Origin: Glutinoglossum americanum
Taxonomy: Eukaryota > Ascomycota > Geoglossomycetes > Geoglossales > Geoglossaceae
Assembly (NCBI GenBank): GCA_020080175.1
Contig: JAGHQL010000125.1
Span: forward strand, 16,474-80,473
Direction: 5' to 3'
Length of the DNA: 64,000 bases
How positions within the stretch are numbered: the first letter of the stretch is position 1; each line of letters begins with the position of its first letter. Both the position numbers and the translations under genes were made by a program. Below the pieces are notes generated by a model, which ran no database searches, was not told the origin of the DNA, and saw only the letters and a list, made by a program, of their open reading frames with translations. Shown piece by piece: positions 1-11,271 of this stretch.

Positions 1-700
1 CATTGTCAGAATCCCAGTCGAGAGACGGTGATTGCGAAAGAGATCTCTTTTTCCTTGATCGAGGCTCTGTGTCACTTGATTGGCGTTGACGTTTCCAGCG
101 TTTCTGTGGAGAAATACTCTCTAAGAGGTCTTGGGGATTCTCCTCGCGACTGGAGCCTTTGTTGGCCAATATGCGGACATCTTGAAAAGCTTTAAGTTGC
201 TCTGACCTGATAAATTATTTAGTGAACTCTAATTACTGGAGTAATAGATTTACGGAAGGTCCAACCTTATGTCGTTGTGCTCGGTGTAGCTTGAAGAACC
301 CGAGGCATTCTTGGCATCATCATCGCTGCTGTCAGAATTGTCGCCTACAAGGTCGAAGACCCCGCCAAGGTACGTGGCCCACGACATTCTTTAATCTTCT
401 CGCCGATCCAGGATCGGAAACATTCAATCATTTCGAGGTACAATATATACCTCTAAATAGTATGATATGATTCCAGGGCGGAGTCCGGTACGAGGCTCTT
501 TCAATTCATGTCCCCTTGGCTTGCGAAAGCGGTTCGGCCCTGGTGTTCGGCCCTGGTGTTGAAAGCCTTATGCACACAGCCACGAGCCCACAGCTGCCTA
601 TAATACTTCGATGTAGCCTCGAGCATCGTATTCCCACTATTACCGAGCTTGGGATGTAGCACATCCGTTTGCTTGCAGTCTACAGAATCCGACAGCAGCA
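1..700 (+). pseudogene. Possible unidentified gene remnant
   Basis: Three separate stretches on this strand read like protein but do not join into one open frame. The frame beginning at base 1 is open for 64 codons and stops at 193-195. A second stretch at about 295-370 encodes a hydrophobic segment (GILGIIIAAVRIVAYKVED) followed by a GTACGT donor-like sequence, but it lies just after an in-frame TAG/TGA region. A third at about 477-660 is open for some 60 codons and ends in TAG. A 13-base tandem duplication (CGGCCCTGGTGTT twice) sits in the third stretch. I do not recognise the family. It could be the 3' end of a gene cut by the window edge, a decayed gene, or chance. Confidence 0.22.
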
Positions 701-710
701 ATTTTCGAGT

Positions 711-3700
711 ATGGCGACCATCGAGGATGGCTTCAAGCAGGTCCTAGGCGACTTCAAAAAGCGACTCAAACCAGGAGAGGAAGAAAGATTTGCCCTCACC
801 ACTCTTGCCGACCTCGAAAAGGCGGCTAGTGACCTCCAAGAAAAGCAGAGGAAGAGCAAAACTGCTCAGAATCTGAAGAGGATCGAACCTTTTCTTCAAG
901 CAATGGCGCAATACAAAGGAATCATTGAAGTGTTCCTGAACACTTCTTCTATTCTCAGCTTTGTTTGGGGCCCGATGAAATTCATGCTTCTTGTAAGCCG
1001 ACGTCATATTCGATGCCATTTTCACTCGTCATATGCCGTGCCAAATCTCCGATAGAGATCTGACCATTTTCAGATTGCGAGCAATTGGAGCAAGGCATTT
1101 GATGTTCTGCTTGATGCGTATAAGCAAATTGCGGAAAACTTTCCGTTACTCTTTAAGTATCGTTCAATATTTGGAGAGAACGATCACATGAAGAAAGTCC
1201 TCGTATGGATATATGAAGACATCTTGAAATTCCACCTTCGTGCCTGGCGCATATTCTCGCAACCCGGTATGTCGCTCATTTGAATTTCCATGTTGCATAA
1301 TTCGAGTCTAATTGGTTCTAGCATGGAGGCAACTCTTCACTGCAACATGGAAAGACTTTCACGAAAGCTTCAAGCCAATTCTGAGTGATCTCCTCCGTCA
1401 TCGGGAGCTGGTTGAGAGTACCGCCAGCCTCGAGCAAATTCAAGAATCGCGTGATGCACGTCTCCAATCCCAGGCTTCATTTGCAGCGCTCGAACTGGAG
1501 CAAACCCGCACGAAAACACTTGCCGTTGCCAACTGGCTTTCTGCAGCTGACGTTGATGTCGACCAAGGCGCATTCGCTGCAACAAGACACGATATCCCCG
1601 ACACTGGCCGATGGATTCTCGAGGAGCCTAAGATCAAGGACTGGTTAGACCCCAGCTCAAGTTCGGTGCCAATTGTCTGGTTAAATGGCAAACCTGGAGC
1701 GGGTCAGTTCAGTCTCCTTAATAAAAGCTTCTCTATTTATTTATCATCGTATTGCGCTCTGGTTATATGTTAACCTTTCACAGGGAAAAGCATTCTCGCT
1801 TCAGTCCTCATCGAGGAGTGCTCAAGAGTTGCTCAGTCATCAGTGGATATCTCATTGGCATTCTTCTACTGTAGGGACCGAGATGGACAGAGGAACAAAT
1901 TCACTAGCGTTGCAAAGGCGATGTTGGCGCAATTGCTCCGTCAAAACCCAAGCATCCTACCATATCTCTTTGACGAGTGTCTGAAAAGCGCCAAAGTGAC
2001 GCTGGCGTCCTCGCAAGATTGTATCGAGTTACTGGGTACTGTTCTGCGGGCGGTCCCTCAGACGCTCCTCGTAATTGACGGCATTGATGAATGTGAACAG
2101 AAAGAGAGAAAAGCAATACTTAATTTCTTCACTTCAGCTATCACCAGTGATGATATTAAGCCTGGAAAACTCCGGGGCTTGTTCGTCAGTCAAGAACTCA
2201 GTGACATAAAGACAACGTTGCATATAGCCGACTCCCTTCGATTGACGAAAGATCACAATAAGCTGGATATAAGGAATTTTGCTGTCAGATGGGCTGTGAG
2301 GATTCAAGAAAGGTTCAACCAGATGCCAGACCTAGCAAGAGAGCATATCGTCAAACTGGTCTGCGACGGTGCTGATGGAATGTTCCTTTTCGCGAAGCTC
2401 GTTTTAAACAATCTTTACGACCAGGGAAATTTGGAAAATGTTTACAAAGAGCTGCATCCCGACACCTTTCCTAGAGGCTTTGACCAAGCGTATGTACTCA
2501 GGGTCAACAATTGAATCTAGGTTAACCATATGCAGATATGCTCGAATCGTTGACAGAATATTCAAAAACCCAAACCATGTCCAGCGACAGACTACACTAA
2601 AGCTTCTTGGCTGGATCACTTTTAGTAAGCGGCCGATGAAGTGGCATGAGATCCAAGGTGCCACATCTATTGATATCCAGCAACGCGTAGTCAATTTCGA
2701 GGGTCGGCAGATGCCGGACCACATACGAGATACCTGCGGATCTCTTGTGGAAATCCTACCTGGAAATAGAATGCAGCTAGTACATACAACTGCCAGACAG
2801 TAAGCACTTCTGGTTGAGCCAAATCTGCCCTACTAATAACACTTCTTAGTTACCTAATCCACGAGAAGTGCCTGGATGGTCCGAAAGAGGAGACGCAACT
2901 TGCTATCTTATGCATGCAATATCTCACCTTTGATTGTTTTGAGGCGAATTTGTCTCACGATAGCATATTGAGGTCCATGAAAGGTGGCTATTACGCCTTC
3001 CTCGACTACGCGAGTTTGCATTGGTACCACCACCTGGAGACTGCCCTCACATCGCTCAAGCCGGAGAATCTTGGCCATTCGACAGACCTCGGCATGGCCA
3101 TCAACGAGTTCTTCGAAATGTATGAGCCGGGTCCGATGCAACAGGACAAAACACACAAGGAGTTCATGGATCGGTGCTCAGCAATCAAAGATGCAGAGTG
3201 TTACGAGCCCCTTTTGTTGCTCGTGAGCCACGCGAAAGCATGCCGAATTGCCGAAGAGAAGTTGGAAGCGCTTGGTGCGTTAGGGGAAAAGATCACGAAA
3301 ATCCGCACTATCCTTGAGGAGCTGAGCGCCTGCGCGACTCTAGACGTTGCCACAAAGCAGAAACTGAAGCTATTCTATGGAGACAAGTGGCACAAATGCT
3401 CGCGACACGCATGCTACTATTTCCACGAAGGATTCGCCAACGAAAGAGGTCTCTCGCAGCATATCAACCGACACGAGAAGCCTTTTTGCTGCACCGAGAT
3501 GGGCTGCACAAGGATGTACATCGGGTGGAGCACGCAGAAGGAACTGAAGAGACACATGAGCCAGTATCATCCCGATCCCGATGCCTTCTCATGGAAGTTC
3601 CCCCACGTCAAGAAACCGCCTGCAAAGTTCCAGTGCAATTTGTGCGAGAGGACGTATAGCAGGGCGAATTCTCTCAATACGCATCAGCTCAGGGAACATG

Positions 3701-3846
3701 CGAAGGAACGCCCGTTCATTTGTAAGATTTGTGGAAAGGGATTTGTGAGGAACTATGAGTTGAACCGCCACGAGAGCACACACAAAAATAAGAGCGCGGG
3801 GAATTCACAGAGAGATACACATCTAGGAGGAAGCTGTGAAGAGTAG
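711..3846 (+). CDS. NACHT (STAND/NLR-like) protein with four C-terminal C2H2 zinc fingers
   Basis: Six exons at 711-992, 1074-1266, 1322-1702, 1784-2489, 2536-2799 and 2850-3846 give 940 residues with frame kept across all five GT-AG introns. The helical N-terminus (about 1-240) resembles the fungal domain often placed before NACHT (DUF7708-like). Walker A, GKPGAGKS at about 280-288, is split by an intron inside its glycine codon; Walker B is LLVIDGIDEC at about 379-388. A winged-helix-like region with HTTARHYLI follows. Four C2H2 fingers lie at about 792-920: two with C-x4-C spacing, then two classical C-x2-C-x12-H-x3/4-H. The family is expected to be an ATP-driven molecular switch; zinc fingers replacing the usual ankyrin or WD sensor suggest nucleic-acid or protein binding, which is inference. 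Start chosen as the first ATG giving the full N-terminal domain. There is no stop or frameshift, so it looks intact. Confidence 0.88.
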
Positions 3847-4999
3847 CGGTGAGTTGCGGCTAGATCATGATAATGACTACCAAAAAGGGTATATCATCGG
3901 TACTTGATCACGTGAGGACATGGGCCAAACATTAAGAACGAATGCCAAGCCCACAACAATGCCATCCGCATTACACCTGGATGCCTCCCCTGACAGCATA
4001 TCACTCGCATGAAGAATTCGTTGTACTAACGGTGCATCCATGGCTTGTAAAATCACCTTTTGATGAAATTAGTCCGGTGGTGACTACGGCAAGTGTCTTA
4101 ACCAACCTAGATGATAGGATATTTACAGCCTTCTTCTTGAGTCACCCGCATCTGCGCACGAGCAATGACCGGGCGGGCCAGGCTTGTCCCTAGATAATAA
4201 GAAAGCGGTGAGCACAAGCTCCGTCGATGGGGTGTGCAGCAGCAACGCACCAGGCGAGCTGGGCGAGCGCCAGTTAACGAAGACGGGATGAGAGCGCCAG
4301 ATGCCCAATACGTACTATCTTCCTTCATATTGTGCGTTGCATTGGATTGCACGGAAACAAAGCTGCTCGACGAACTCGCAGCGCAATCATCTCCGAGGCA
4401 TCAATCATTTTCGCCTTGGCTCGGACCTCACCCCAGCCTTTCTGTTGCCCTCTATCAGCAAGGAAGCAGACGGCTTCATAGCCCTTGCCAAGGAGCCAGC
4501 GCAAAATGCAGCTGGTGTTGAGACCACCTGTGCGACGTTAGTCGGGGTTCATGGGAACACGGTGATTGGGCAAGACTAACCAGAATAGGCTAGACAAACT
4601 CTGCCTTCATCTTCAGAGACTATAGAGGTTGATGGTAAAAGTGTTTTATCCCTATGCTTCACAATTGATGATGGGCCGCGCTTCTTGAGAGTGATAGAAA
4701 TGATATCAATGCCCCACCAAAGGGATGTGTTGCGCGTCATGGATTACCACCTGTAACATCCAACGTTGGTTCATATTAAGTGAACGGATTAGCGGCCCAA
4801 CAAGTGCCCAACAGACCACCATTGTGGGTCCGGTATTAACGTCCACCATAAATCCCGTTCGCTCCTCTTCTTGTAACGTAATAATCAACCCGGGAAACTC
4901 TCATAGCCAATTATCATACGTTTCTTTCCATCTCCTTCTCTTCCGCCACTGTATACATAACCATATCTCAGCCTTCTGGTAGACGGGAACGGAGAGACG
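3847..4999. other. Spacer with one gene relic and the methyltransferase promoter
   Basis: The only recognisable coding material is the argininosuccinate synthase fragment annotated separately on the minus strand. The part from about 4620 to 4999 should contain the promoter and leader of the downstream methyltransferase. A CACGTG-like site (GATCACGTGAGG) occurs near 3906. Nothing else was recognised. Confidence 0.5.
4107..4620 (-). pseudogene. ARG1: Argininosuccinate synthase fragment (decayed ARG1-like relic)
   Basis: The minus strand carries the N-terminal part of argininosuccinate synthase, the arginine-pathway enzyme joining citrulline and aspartate. Reading down from 4620: GRVCLAYS, then a 53-base GT-AG intron (4580-4528), then GGLNTSCILRWLLGKGYE and further matching sequence. 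In another frame (4380-4311) REFVEQLCFRAIQCNAQYEG follows, and after about 110 unmatched bases YYLGTSLARPVIARAQMRV at 4200-4140, ending in KYPII and a stop. These blocks are in the right family order but are broken by frame changes and stops. The start ATG is absent, the aspartate of the SGGLDTS ATP-binding motif is asparagine, and everything after about residue 130 is missing. It retains an intron, so it derives from genomic DNA rather than a retrocopy. Confidence 0.8.
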
Positions 5000-6016
5000 A
5001 TGGACCCACCAAGTGAGCTGCCTATATATGGCCCGGCAGACGAGCTAAACCCCGACTCTGCGTTCGAGGAAGACTCGGAGAGCTTCACGAGCTCGTTGGG
5101 CCCAGAGAGCTATGACTTCCACTTTGAGAATGGCAGGAGATACCATGCACTTCACGCCGGAGAATATTGGGGACCTAATGACGAGAGACAGATTGAAGCT
5201 GAAAGGATTACCCATCGTTTATATCTCTTAACTCTTGATGGCCAGCTCTGCGCTGCTCCGCTTGCTGCTCCTCCTCATAGGGTACTTGACATTGGCACCG
5301 GAGCCGGAAGTTGGGCGATCGACTTTGCGGCAAAACATCCAAGCGCGGCCGTTCTAGGTACAGATCTATCGCCAATCCAGGATCTCTTTATCCCATCGAA
5401 TCTTAGGTTCGAGATCGTCGACTTCTGCGATATGTGGTCTTATTCAGAAAACAGCTTCGACTTTGTATTTTTGCGAGGGCTGGACGGCTGTGTGCGTGAT
5501 TGGCCCAGGCTCTATGCGGAGGTATACAGGGCTCTCAAACCCGGTGCGTACATTGAGCACTCTGAAATGTGCATCGAGCTTAAGTCGGACGACGGAGCTG
5601 TCGCCCCTGAGCATATCTTTGGAAGGTGGCGCAAGATGTTGCTCGAAGCTAGCGACGCATACGGGAAACCCCTGGGCATCGCCGACCAAACCAAAGAGCT
5701 CAGCGAAGCTGCCGGGTTCGTGGAGGTGGTAGAACAGAGATTCAAATGGCCCATCGGAGGGTGGAATCAGGAAAGGAAACTCAAGGAAATTGGGAGGTTG
5801 AACAAAAAGCATTGGGAGCAAAGCATAGAGGGATGGTGCATTGCACTATTAACCAGAGCTCTAAAGTGGACGGTGCCGCAAGTAAGAGGGTTTCTGCGAG
5901 AGATGGAGGAAGGGCTTAGGGATAGCAACATCCATGCCTACCACGAGGTCACGGTTCTATATGGCCGGAAACGCGAATCAGGATCAGAGACTAGATCCGA
6001 AGAATCTGAATTTTAG
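5000..6016 (+). CDS. SAM-dependent methyltransferase, LaeA/UMTA-like
   Basis: A single exon encodes 338 residues. SAM-binding motif I is VLDIGTGAGSWAIDFA at about residues 93-108, followed by the acidic-loop segment GTDLSPIQ and the post-motif LRGLDGCVRDW. This is the fungal class I (Rossmann) methyltransferase layout seen in LaeA-like proteins and enzymes annotated TAM or UMTA. The acidic N-terminal leader (about 40 residues) is also typical. LaeA itself regulates secondary metabolism; most paralogues of this size have unknown substrates, so no substrate is claimed. It stands alone between an NLR-like gene and a second NLR gene on the opposite strand, only 89 bases tail to tail from the latter. 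No biosynthetic core gene is nearby. Confidence 0.85.
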   Translation: MDPPSELPIYGPADELNPDSAFEEDSESFTSSLGPESYDFHFENGRRYHALHAGEYWGPNDERQIEAERITHRLYLLTLDGQLCAAPLAAPPHRVLDIGTGAGSWAIDFAAKHPSAAVLGTDLSPIQDLFIPSNLRFEIVDFCDMWSYSENSFDFVFLRGLDGCVRDWPRLYAEVYRALKPGAYIEHSEMCIELKSDDGAVAPEHIFGRWRKMLLEASDAYGKPLGIADQTKELSEAAGFVEVVEQRFKWPIGGWNQERKLKEIGRLNKKHWEQSIEGWCIALLTRALKWTVPQVRGFLREMEEGLRDSNIHAYHEVTVLYGRKRESGSETRSEESEF

Positions 6017-6105
6017 GATGTAATCCTCTTAACACCAGTCCAAAGCTTCCTCTTTTTCCCTGTACTAAACGTAAGCTAAATATACTCGGAGAGCAAATCA
6101 AGAGA

Positions 6106-9100
6106 TTATTCTATATGCTTCCTCTGCTGTTCCTCAAGCAGCCGGACGACGGACTCGTGTCCATTTCTGGCGGCCTGCGACAGCGACGTTCTACCACTAC
6201 CATCCTTAGAATTTAGGCTGGCACCATTTTCGAGCAATAACCGGACGATGGCCTCGTGTCCATTTCTGGCGGCCTGCGACAGCGGCGTTCTGCCGTCATC
6301 ACCCCTAAAGTCTAGGTTGGCACCATTTTCGAGCAACAACCGGACGATGGCCTCGTGTCCGTTTCTGGCGGCCTCCGATAGCGGCGCTCTGCCGTTATAG
6401 TCCTTAGAGTGTAGGATAGCACCGTTCTCGAGCAACAGCCGGACGATAGCCTCATGTCCTTTACTAGCGGCCTCCGTTAGCGGTGATTCGCGGTACAACC
6501 TCTCAGGGTTTGGATCCGCGCCGCTTTTTAACAGCAGCCGGACGATGAACTCGTGTCCATTAGAGGTGGCTTGCCACAGGGGCGTTCGGCGGACCGTTGC
6601 CGCGAAGTTTGGGTCCACGCCGTTTTCTAGCAGCAGCCGGGCAATAGACTCGTGTCCCCCATAGGCAGCGCACCATAGGGGCGTTTGACCTCCCGCGCCT
6701 AGGGAGTTTGGGTCGGCACCGTTTTCGAGTAGTGTCCGGACTCTGGATTCGAGTCCGGCACTAGCAGCGCAACATAGGAGCGTTTGGCCGCCTGGTCCCG
6801 CGCAGTTTGGGTTGGCGCCTTTTTCGAGCAGCATACGGGTTATGACATCGTTCCTGATTGTCCACCATAGTGGCGTCCGGCCGGTCGTATCCTTAGAGTC
6901 CGGGTCGACCTTAGGGTTCGCAAGCAGGAGTCTTACGATGGTCTCGTGCCCGTTACGGACAGCCCACCGTAATGCCTTCTTGCCGGCCGGGTCCTTGGAG
7001 TCTGGGTCGGCACCCCTTTCGAGCAGCAATTGGACGATGACCTCATTTTCCAGCTTCGTAAATATGGATAAATAGCTGTCCAATACGTCTTGCGCAATAA
7101 TTGCTTCTCCCTCCAGCAGCACCTGGACAACCTTGTCGTGGCCTTTAATAGCGGCTGCGATGAGGGGGTGGCAATGTTCCCCTCCTGCGACGTTGACATT
7201 AGCCCCTGCGCCGATAAGAATCTGAACAATCCTTTCATGGCCATTTACCGCAGCTGCCTGTATGGCACTGCCATATCGCTCTCCCGTGGCGTCGATATCG
7301 GCTTCGCCATCTAACAGTACCCGCACGAGATTCAATAGATTTTTTTCTGAAAGAATGTATAGCACCTTTACTTCTGGAGTATACCGACGGATATCGTACC
7401 GTTGGAAGATACTGTTGAGGTTTGCCCATTTGTGCATTTTGGAGTTAGGGGGTTCGAATTCCCTTAAAAGTTCCTTCTGGGAAATACCCCAGCTTTGCGC
7501 AGCGTCAGCATGGATGAAAATATTGTTAACGGCATATTCAAGAAATGGGAATGCTTCGGATGCTATTTTCCGGAGATCTTTAGCCGCTTGCGAATTTGCA
7601 CATGGTAGCGCATCATTGAAAAAGTCCTTGAACATGTCCGTAATAATATATTGATAACAGCATCGTTTAAGCTGCTCCTGGCTAAGCCCGGTCATATTGG
7701 CTGTAAGGTCGGGTTGAAGCTGGGCTAAGCCATTCCTCAGGAGGAAGAAGTCACGCACAGTCTCATGAATGAACTGGACGGTTTGATCTTTTGACACTTC
7801 CGCAAGTCCCTTTGAACAGCTAAGAATAAATCTGTCAATGGTCTCGTGGCTGACTTCAGCGGGATTCCATTGCCCTAATGCCGTAGGTTCGGTTCCGGAC
7901 AAAACAGCAAAATAGAGTTCCTCACGCTTGAGGGGTCTCTGCGTAAATAAAAGCCATTGTAGACAGAGTATTGACTCATCCCTTGTTTCGACATCTCGCA
8001 TTAAGATGTCGGCAAATAACTCGTCCAGCTCGTCCGGAATTTCGTTAAGCCGACGTCGTAGTGTGTGTATTTGACCATGATCATATGCCTTGTTCAGCAT
8101 TTGCACAACTAATACGACCCACAAAAATACCCCCGATGCTCTACTAAGTATTTCAGCTTTGATATCATCCATCTGCTTGCTTGCTGGGGCCTTGAACTTG
8201 CTTTGGACGTATGTTGAAATGTCATTGTCGTGGCCACCCTGTCTGTCTATATCTAGCTGAATACCATTCTGGATGCTTATATGCGGATAGTGGCGACTCG
8301 ATAAGCATATATTTAGAGACGTTCCCGAAGATAGAGCTGCCTCTGCTAGACTCTCGAGAAACTCAACCATTTTGCGTACCTCATTCTCTTCGCATTCGTC
8401 GAGCGCATCGATAAAGCAGACTAATCGATGTTGTTGGAGATCCTCAATAGCGGTAATAAAAAACTCCTGAAGTTCCTCAGCGTTCCACCCGTAGATATCG
8501 TTGTGGTTTGGCTTCATCAGGAATATTGGAACAAAGAGATCTTGTAGAGCGGGAAGTGCTGTCAGGAGCTGGAACAGTAGCGAGCGGTACATTCCCAAGG
8601 TCGATTTTTCGAGGATACTGCCTCGCGCATTAAAGAAAAACGAGATAATGGTAGCGCCTCTCGATGCCTTCTTAGTTTTGAGAAGGGCGTGCTTCATCAT
8701 CGTTGATTTCCCAGCTCCAGGCTTTCCTTTGATCCACAGGAAACCGTGATGTTCATAGATCAAATCCCTGTTCAGCCACTTCTGGTATTCCAGCTGCTCA
8801 AACAGCCAATTACATGTCCTCTCATGAGCTTTCTTGATATTCATAAGTCTTGCATCAATTTGCTGGAAGGACAAGGAATCAAGGCAAGCTTTTTTCTGTT
8901 CTTCAGTAGCCGCTGCAGTGAATTTCGGTTGCTCTACGGAGGATGGACTCATCTCTGAGCATAATCCTATAACTCGGGTTAAAATGCGATACCTATCAAA
9001 TGAACGTCAGACTGACCTAATTGCCCCGCATTATCCTCAATGACCTGAGATATGCGACGGAAAGCTGCAGTAACTTTTTCATACTCTCCGTCATCAAGCC

Positions 9101-10113
9101 CTTTGAACCGGCACATGTCCATGTGATTACCAGCAATATGTTGCGTAATCTCGATCGTCGAGTCTCCAAAGGCTGACGAAGTGTCCTCCACTACCTATGA
9201 ACGGAGTAAATATTAGCAACGCACACTCTTGTCTACAGGGCTTAGTAATTCTAACTTTATCACCATTTAGAAATTTGAGTCCATACTGCTCTTGGAAAGA
9301 GTATAACATCCAATTCTTGGAACGTGACATTCTACTGAACTCGTCACGGAGCTCTCTAAGTCGTTCGGAGCTTGGTAGTAAGCTGTTGACAAGCTGGTCG
9401 TTCACGACGAATCCAGCAAGCCGCACAACTGTCTCAGCAGCGCGATAAACTACACCCCGTGGATCTGCTCCGCTATGAGGAGTGCCGAAACAAATGAGCG
9501 CAATAGTAGCATCGTAGATACTATAAAGGTGACTGTGATGCGCCTGCTGACCCTCAGATCTCCGCAACGCTTCCTTGACTATGATTCCCCCCAGACTGTG
9601 CGCGACGAATATGAGGGGTCTAGATGGCTGAGAGCTTCGTCTTGCCTCCAGACTTAGTAGGAGGTTGTGCCCTAGATCATACACTGTGCTTTTACTTGCA
9701 GGAGCTCCAAGGCGATGGCGAATGTTGCTGTCGTATCCATACGTCAAGACTCGGGCGTTCGTCAGAGTCGTAGGTAAAAGATCTTGCGGCCAGAAGACAG
9801 TCTTGTTGGCTACTGCCCTCTTAGAGTCAGAACCGATGAGGCGACGGAACTTGGAGGGACGCTCTCTACTGTCGTTGTTGTGCGTCGTTCCGTTATCCTG
9901 GGACACTTCGCCAAAGTATGTCCAAGTGCGTCGAGGGTGGCCGGTGAATCCATGCACGAAGACGACACTATTTAACGGTCAGCACTGTATACTTTACTAG
10001 AACTTAATTCCATACTCTATCGCGGCGGAAGGAGGGTCTGCTAAGACCGTAAGGCCCTCCAGGCGCACGTCAGCTTCGGTAGGTAGCTTAACTCCAACAT
10101 TGCATGCATCCAT
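6106..10113 (-). CDS. SesB-like alpha/beta hydrolase - NACHT - ankyrin repeat protein
   Basis: Four exons (10113-10016, 9967-9256, 9194-9017, 8954-6106) give 1278 residues. The N-terminus (about 30-300) is a SesB-type alpha/beta hydrolase: DVVFVHGFTGHP, then VAHSLGG with the likely nucleophile serine at about 157, and FGTPHSGAD. A linker with TIEITQHIAGNHMDMCRF is typical of fungal SesB-NACHT proteins. NACHT follows, with Walker A GKPGAGKST at about 406-414 and Walker B VCFIDALDEC near 508-517. From about 870 to the end the protein is ankyrin repeats. The family is proposed to act as non-self receptors in which ligand binding to the repeats activates the hydrolase; that role is inference here. 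The start is the first ATG after an upstream in-frame stop. The last five ankyrin units are nearly identical in DNA. Confidence 0.9.
6142..6636 (-). repeat. Near-identical 99-bp tandem ankyrin coding units
   Basis: Units begin at 6142, 6241, 6340, 6439 and 6538 with an exact 99-base period, one 33-residue ankyrin repeat each. The first three differ at only a few bases over the conserved half (CTCGTGTCCATTTCTGGCGG and equivalents); identity falls in the upstream units toward 7300. This gradient suggests recent duplication or gene conversion at the 3' end of the gene. Confidence 0.85.
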
Positions 10114-11271
10114 GCTAGTTATCGCAATGCCGGAGGGTCGCGATGCGCTTCAACGAACGCTTGAGTGGTAGCCGTTTTCGGTGGCGCAATGGTCGCTGGA
10201 AACAACGATCATGTCCAGCAAAGATCGCGTCCTTCTCTCGTTGCGAGGTTCAGTCTGTCGTCAGCTGCGTTTCCTGAGCCTCAAACAAACATTTGGGTTT
10301 CGCTAGCATGATCGAAGGCATTTCTTGAGCGAGCCAGCCTATTATGTATTCATCTAAGTTGTATAGTACATTTTACTTTAATCCACTCCGCCAAAATGTA
10401 AACCCATGACACGGGGTTTAGTTGCCTGAGCACAATCCATTTCGTCCAGCCACTCCTCTCGTGAGCCCTTAGTATCAGGTATTGCAAGAAGGCCAGAGCA
10501 CTGTATATGCACCTTCATGGCCCCATTTGCTGCTGCAGTCTTTGTCATGTCGAGGGACTTATACCATATTATCACTTACGTAGAAGGATGCGATTATCCG
10601 TCGTATCACCTAGACACAGCGACACCAGAATAACTAGAGCCACGAAAGCTAAAGTCGAACAGAAGTGAAGGTGGGAAAGGAACGTTATGGACAGCGCTAA
10701 AAATAGGGTGAGAAATCGCCGCAGGGCGGCGGTGTGCTCACCCGTCAAAACAGGGTGAGAGTTGGCAGCCACCTTCTGTTTTCATTGCAACTCCTTCAAC
10801 ATAGAATTCTTACAGCTAGCTAGAGATGGCGTGTGGTGGAAACGTCACTCTCCCCCCAAATTCGGACTCTCCCGGTTCGGGTAGATGTCTCTCCTAGTCG
10901 GGCAGGCGCTGCGACCTACACACAGTTCCAAACCAGGAAGGATTTCAGGGTGGCTCTAACCGCTGAACTTCGCGAGTTGTTGGTGGATACAACTGCCATA
11001 TCGTATGGATACATAAAACGAAAGTAGTATTTAATAATAGAAGAGAACCTATCCAATAACTCCAGTCCAGTTTCGTGATCACATTTATAACACGGAAATA
11101 CCCTCCTTTAATCTCGATTCTACCCTTCATAAGGCGGCACATTGTCGGTTTTATCTGGAGCCAGGCCTTCCTTTGGGTTGATGTAGGCAAGTATACCCAT
11201 AAAGTCTCAGTTTCTTTTACCACAAAAGAATCCAGTATTAAATGCCAGGGTCGCATGACTCCATCCGTCTA
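10114..11271. other. Spacer between two NLR-like genes
   Basis: Apart from the low-confidence two-exon gene listed separately (10378-10772), I see no conserved coding sequence, RNA gene or transposon end. The segment 10114-10370 should hold the promoter of the SesB-NACHT-ankyrin gene. Confidence 0.4.
10378..10772 (-). CDS. Candidate small membrane protein, two exons
   Basis: An ATG at 10772 opens a frame with a hydrophobic stretch (FLTLFLALSITFLSHLHF and the segment just after it, ending LVILVSLCLG) consistent with one long or two short membrane segments. At 10580 a good donor (C|GTAAGTG) occurs, and joining to the CTGCAG acceptor ending at 10533 keeps a frame that ends at 10378, giving 115 residues in all. 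The 47-base intron is short but acceptable. No family was recognised and the codon pattern is not strongly biased. It lies between two NLR-like genes on the same strand. Chance is a serious alternative. Confidence 0.25.

Noticed and set aside
6142-6930. Regularly spaced repeats that could suggest a CRISPR or satellite array
   Set aside because: The 99-base period is an in-frame ankyrin repeat series in an intact gene of a eukaryote.
10945-11256. 103-codon minus-strand open frame downstream of the HeLo-like NLR
   Set aside because: AT-rich composition, no recognisable domain and no splice partner.
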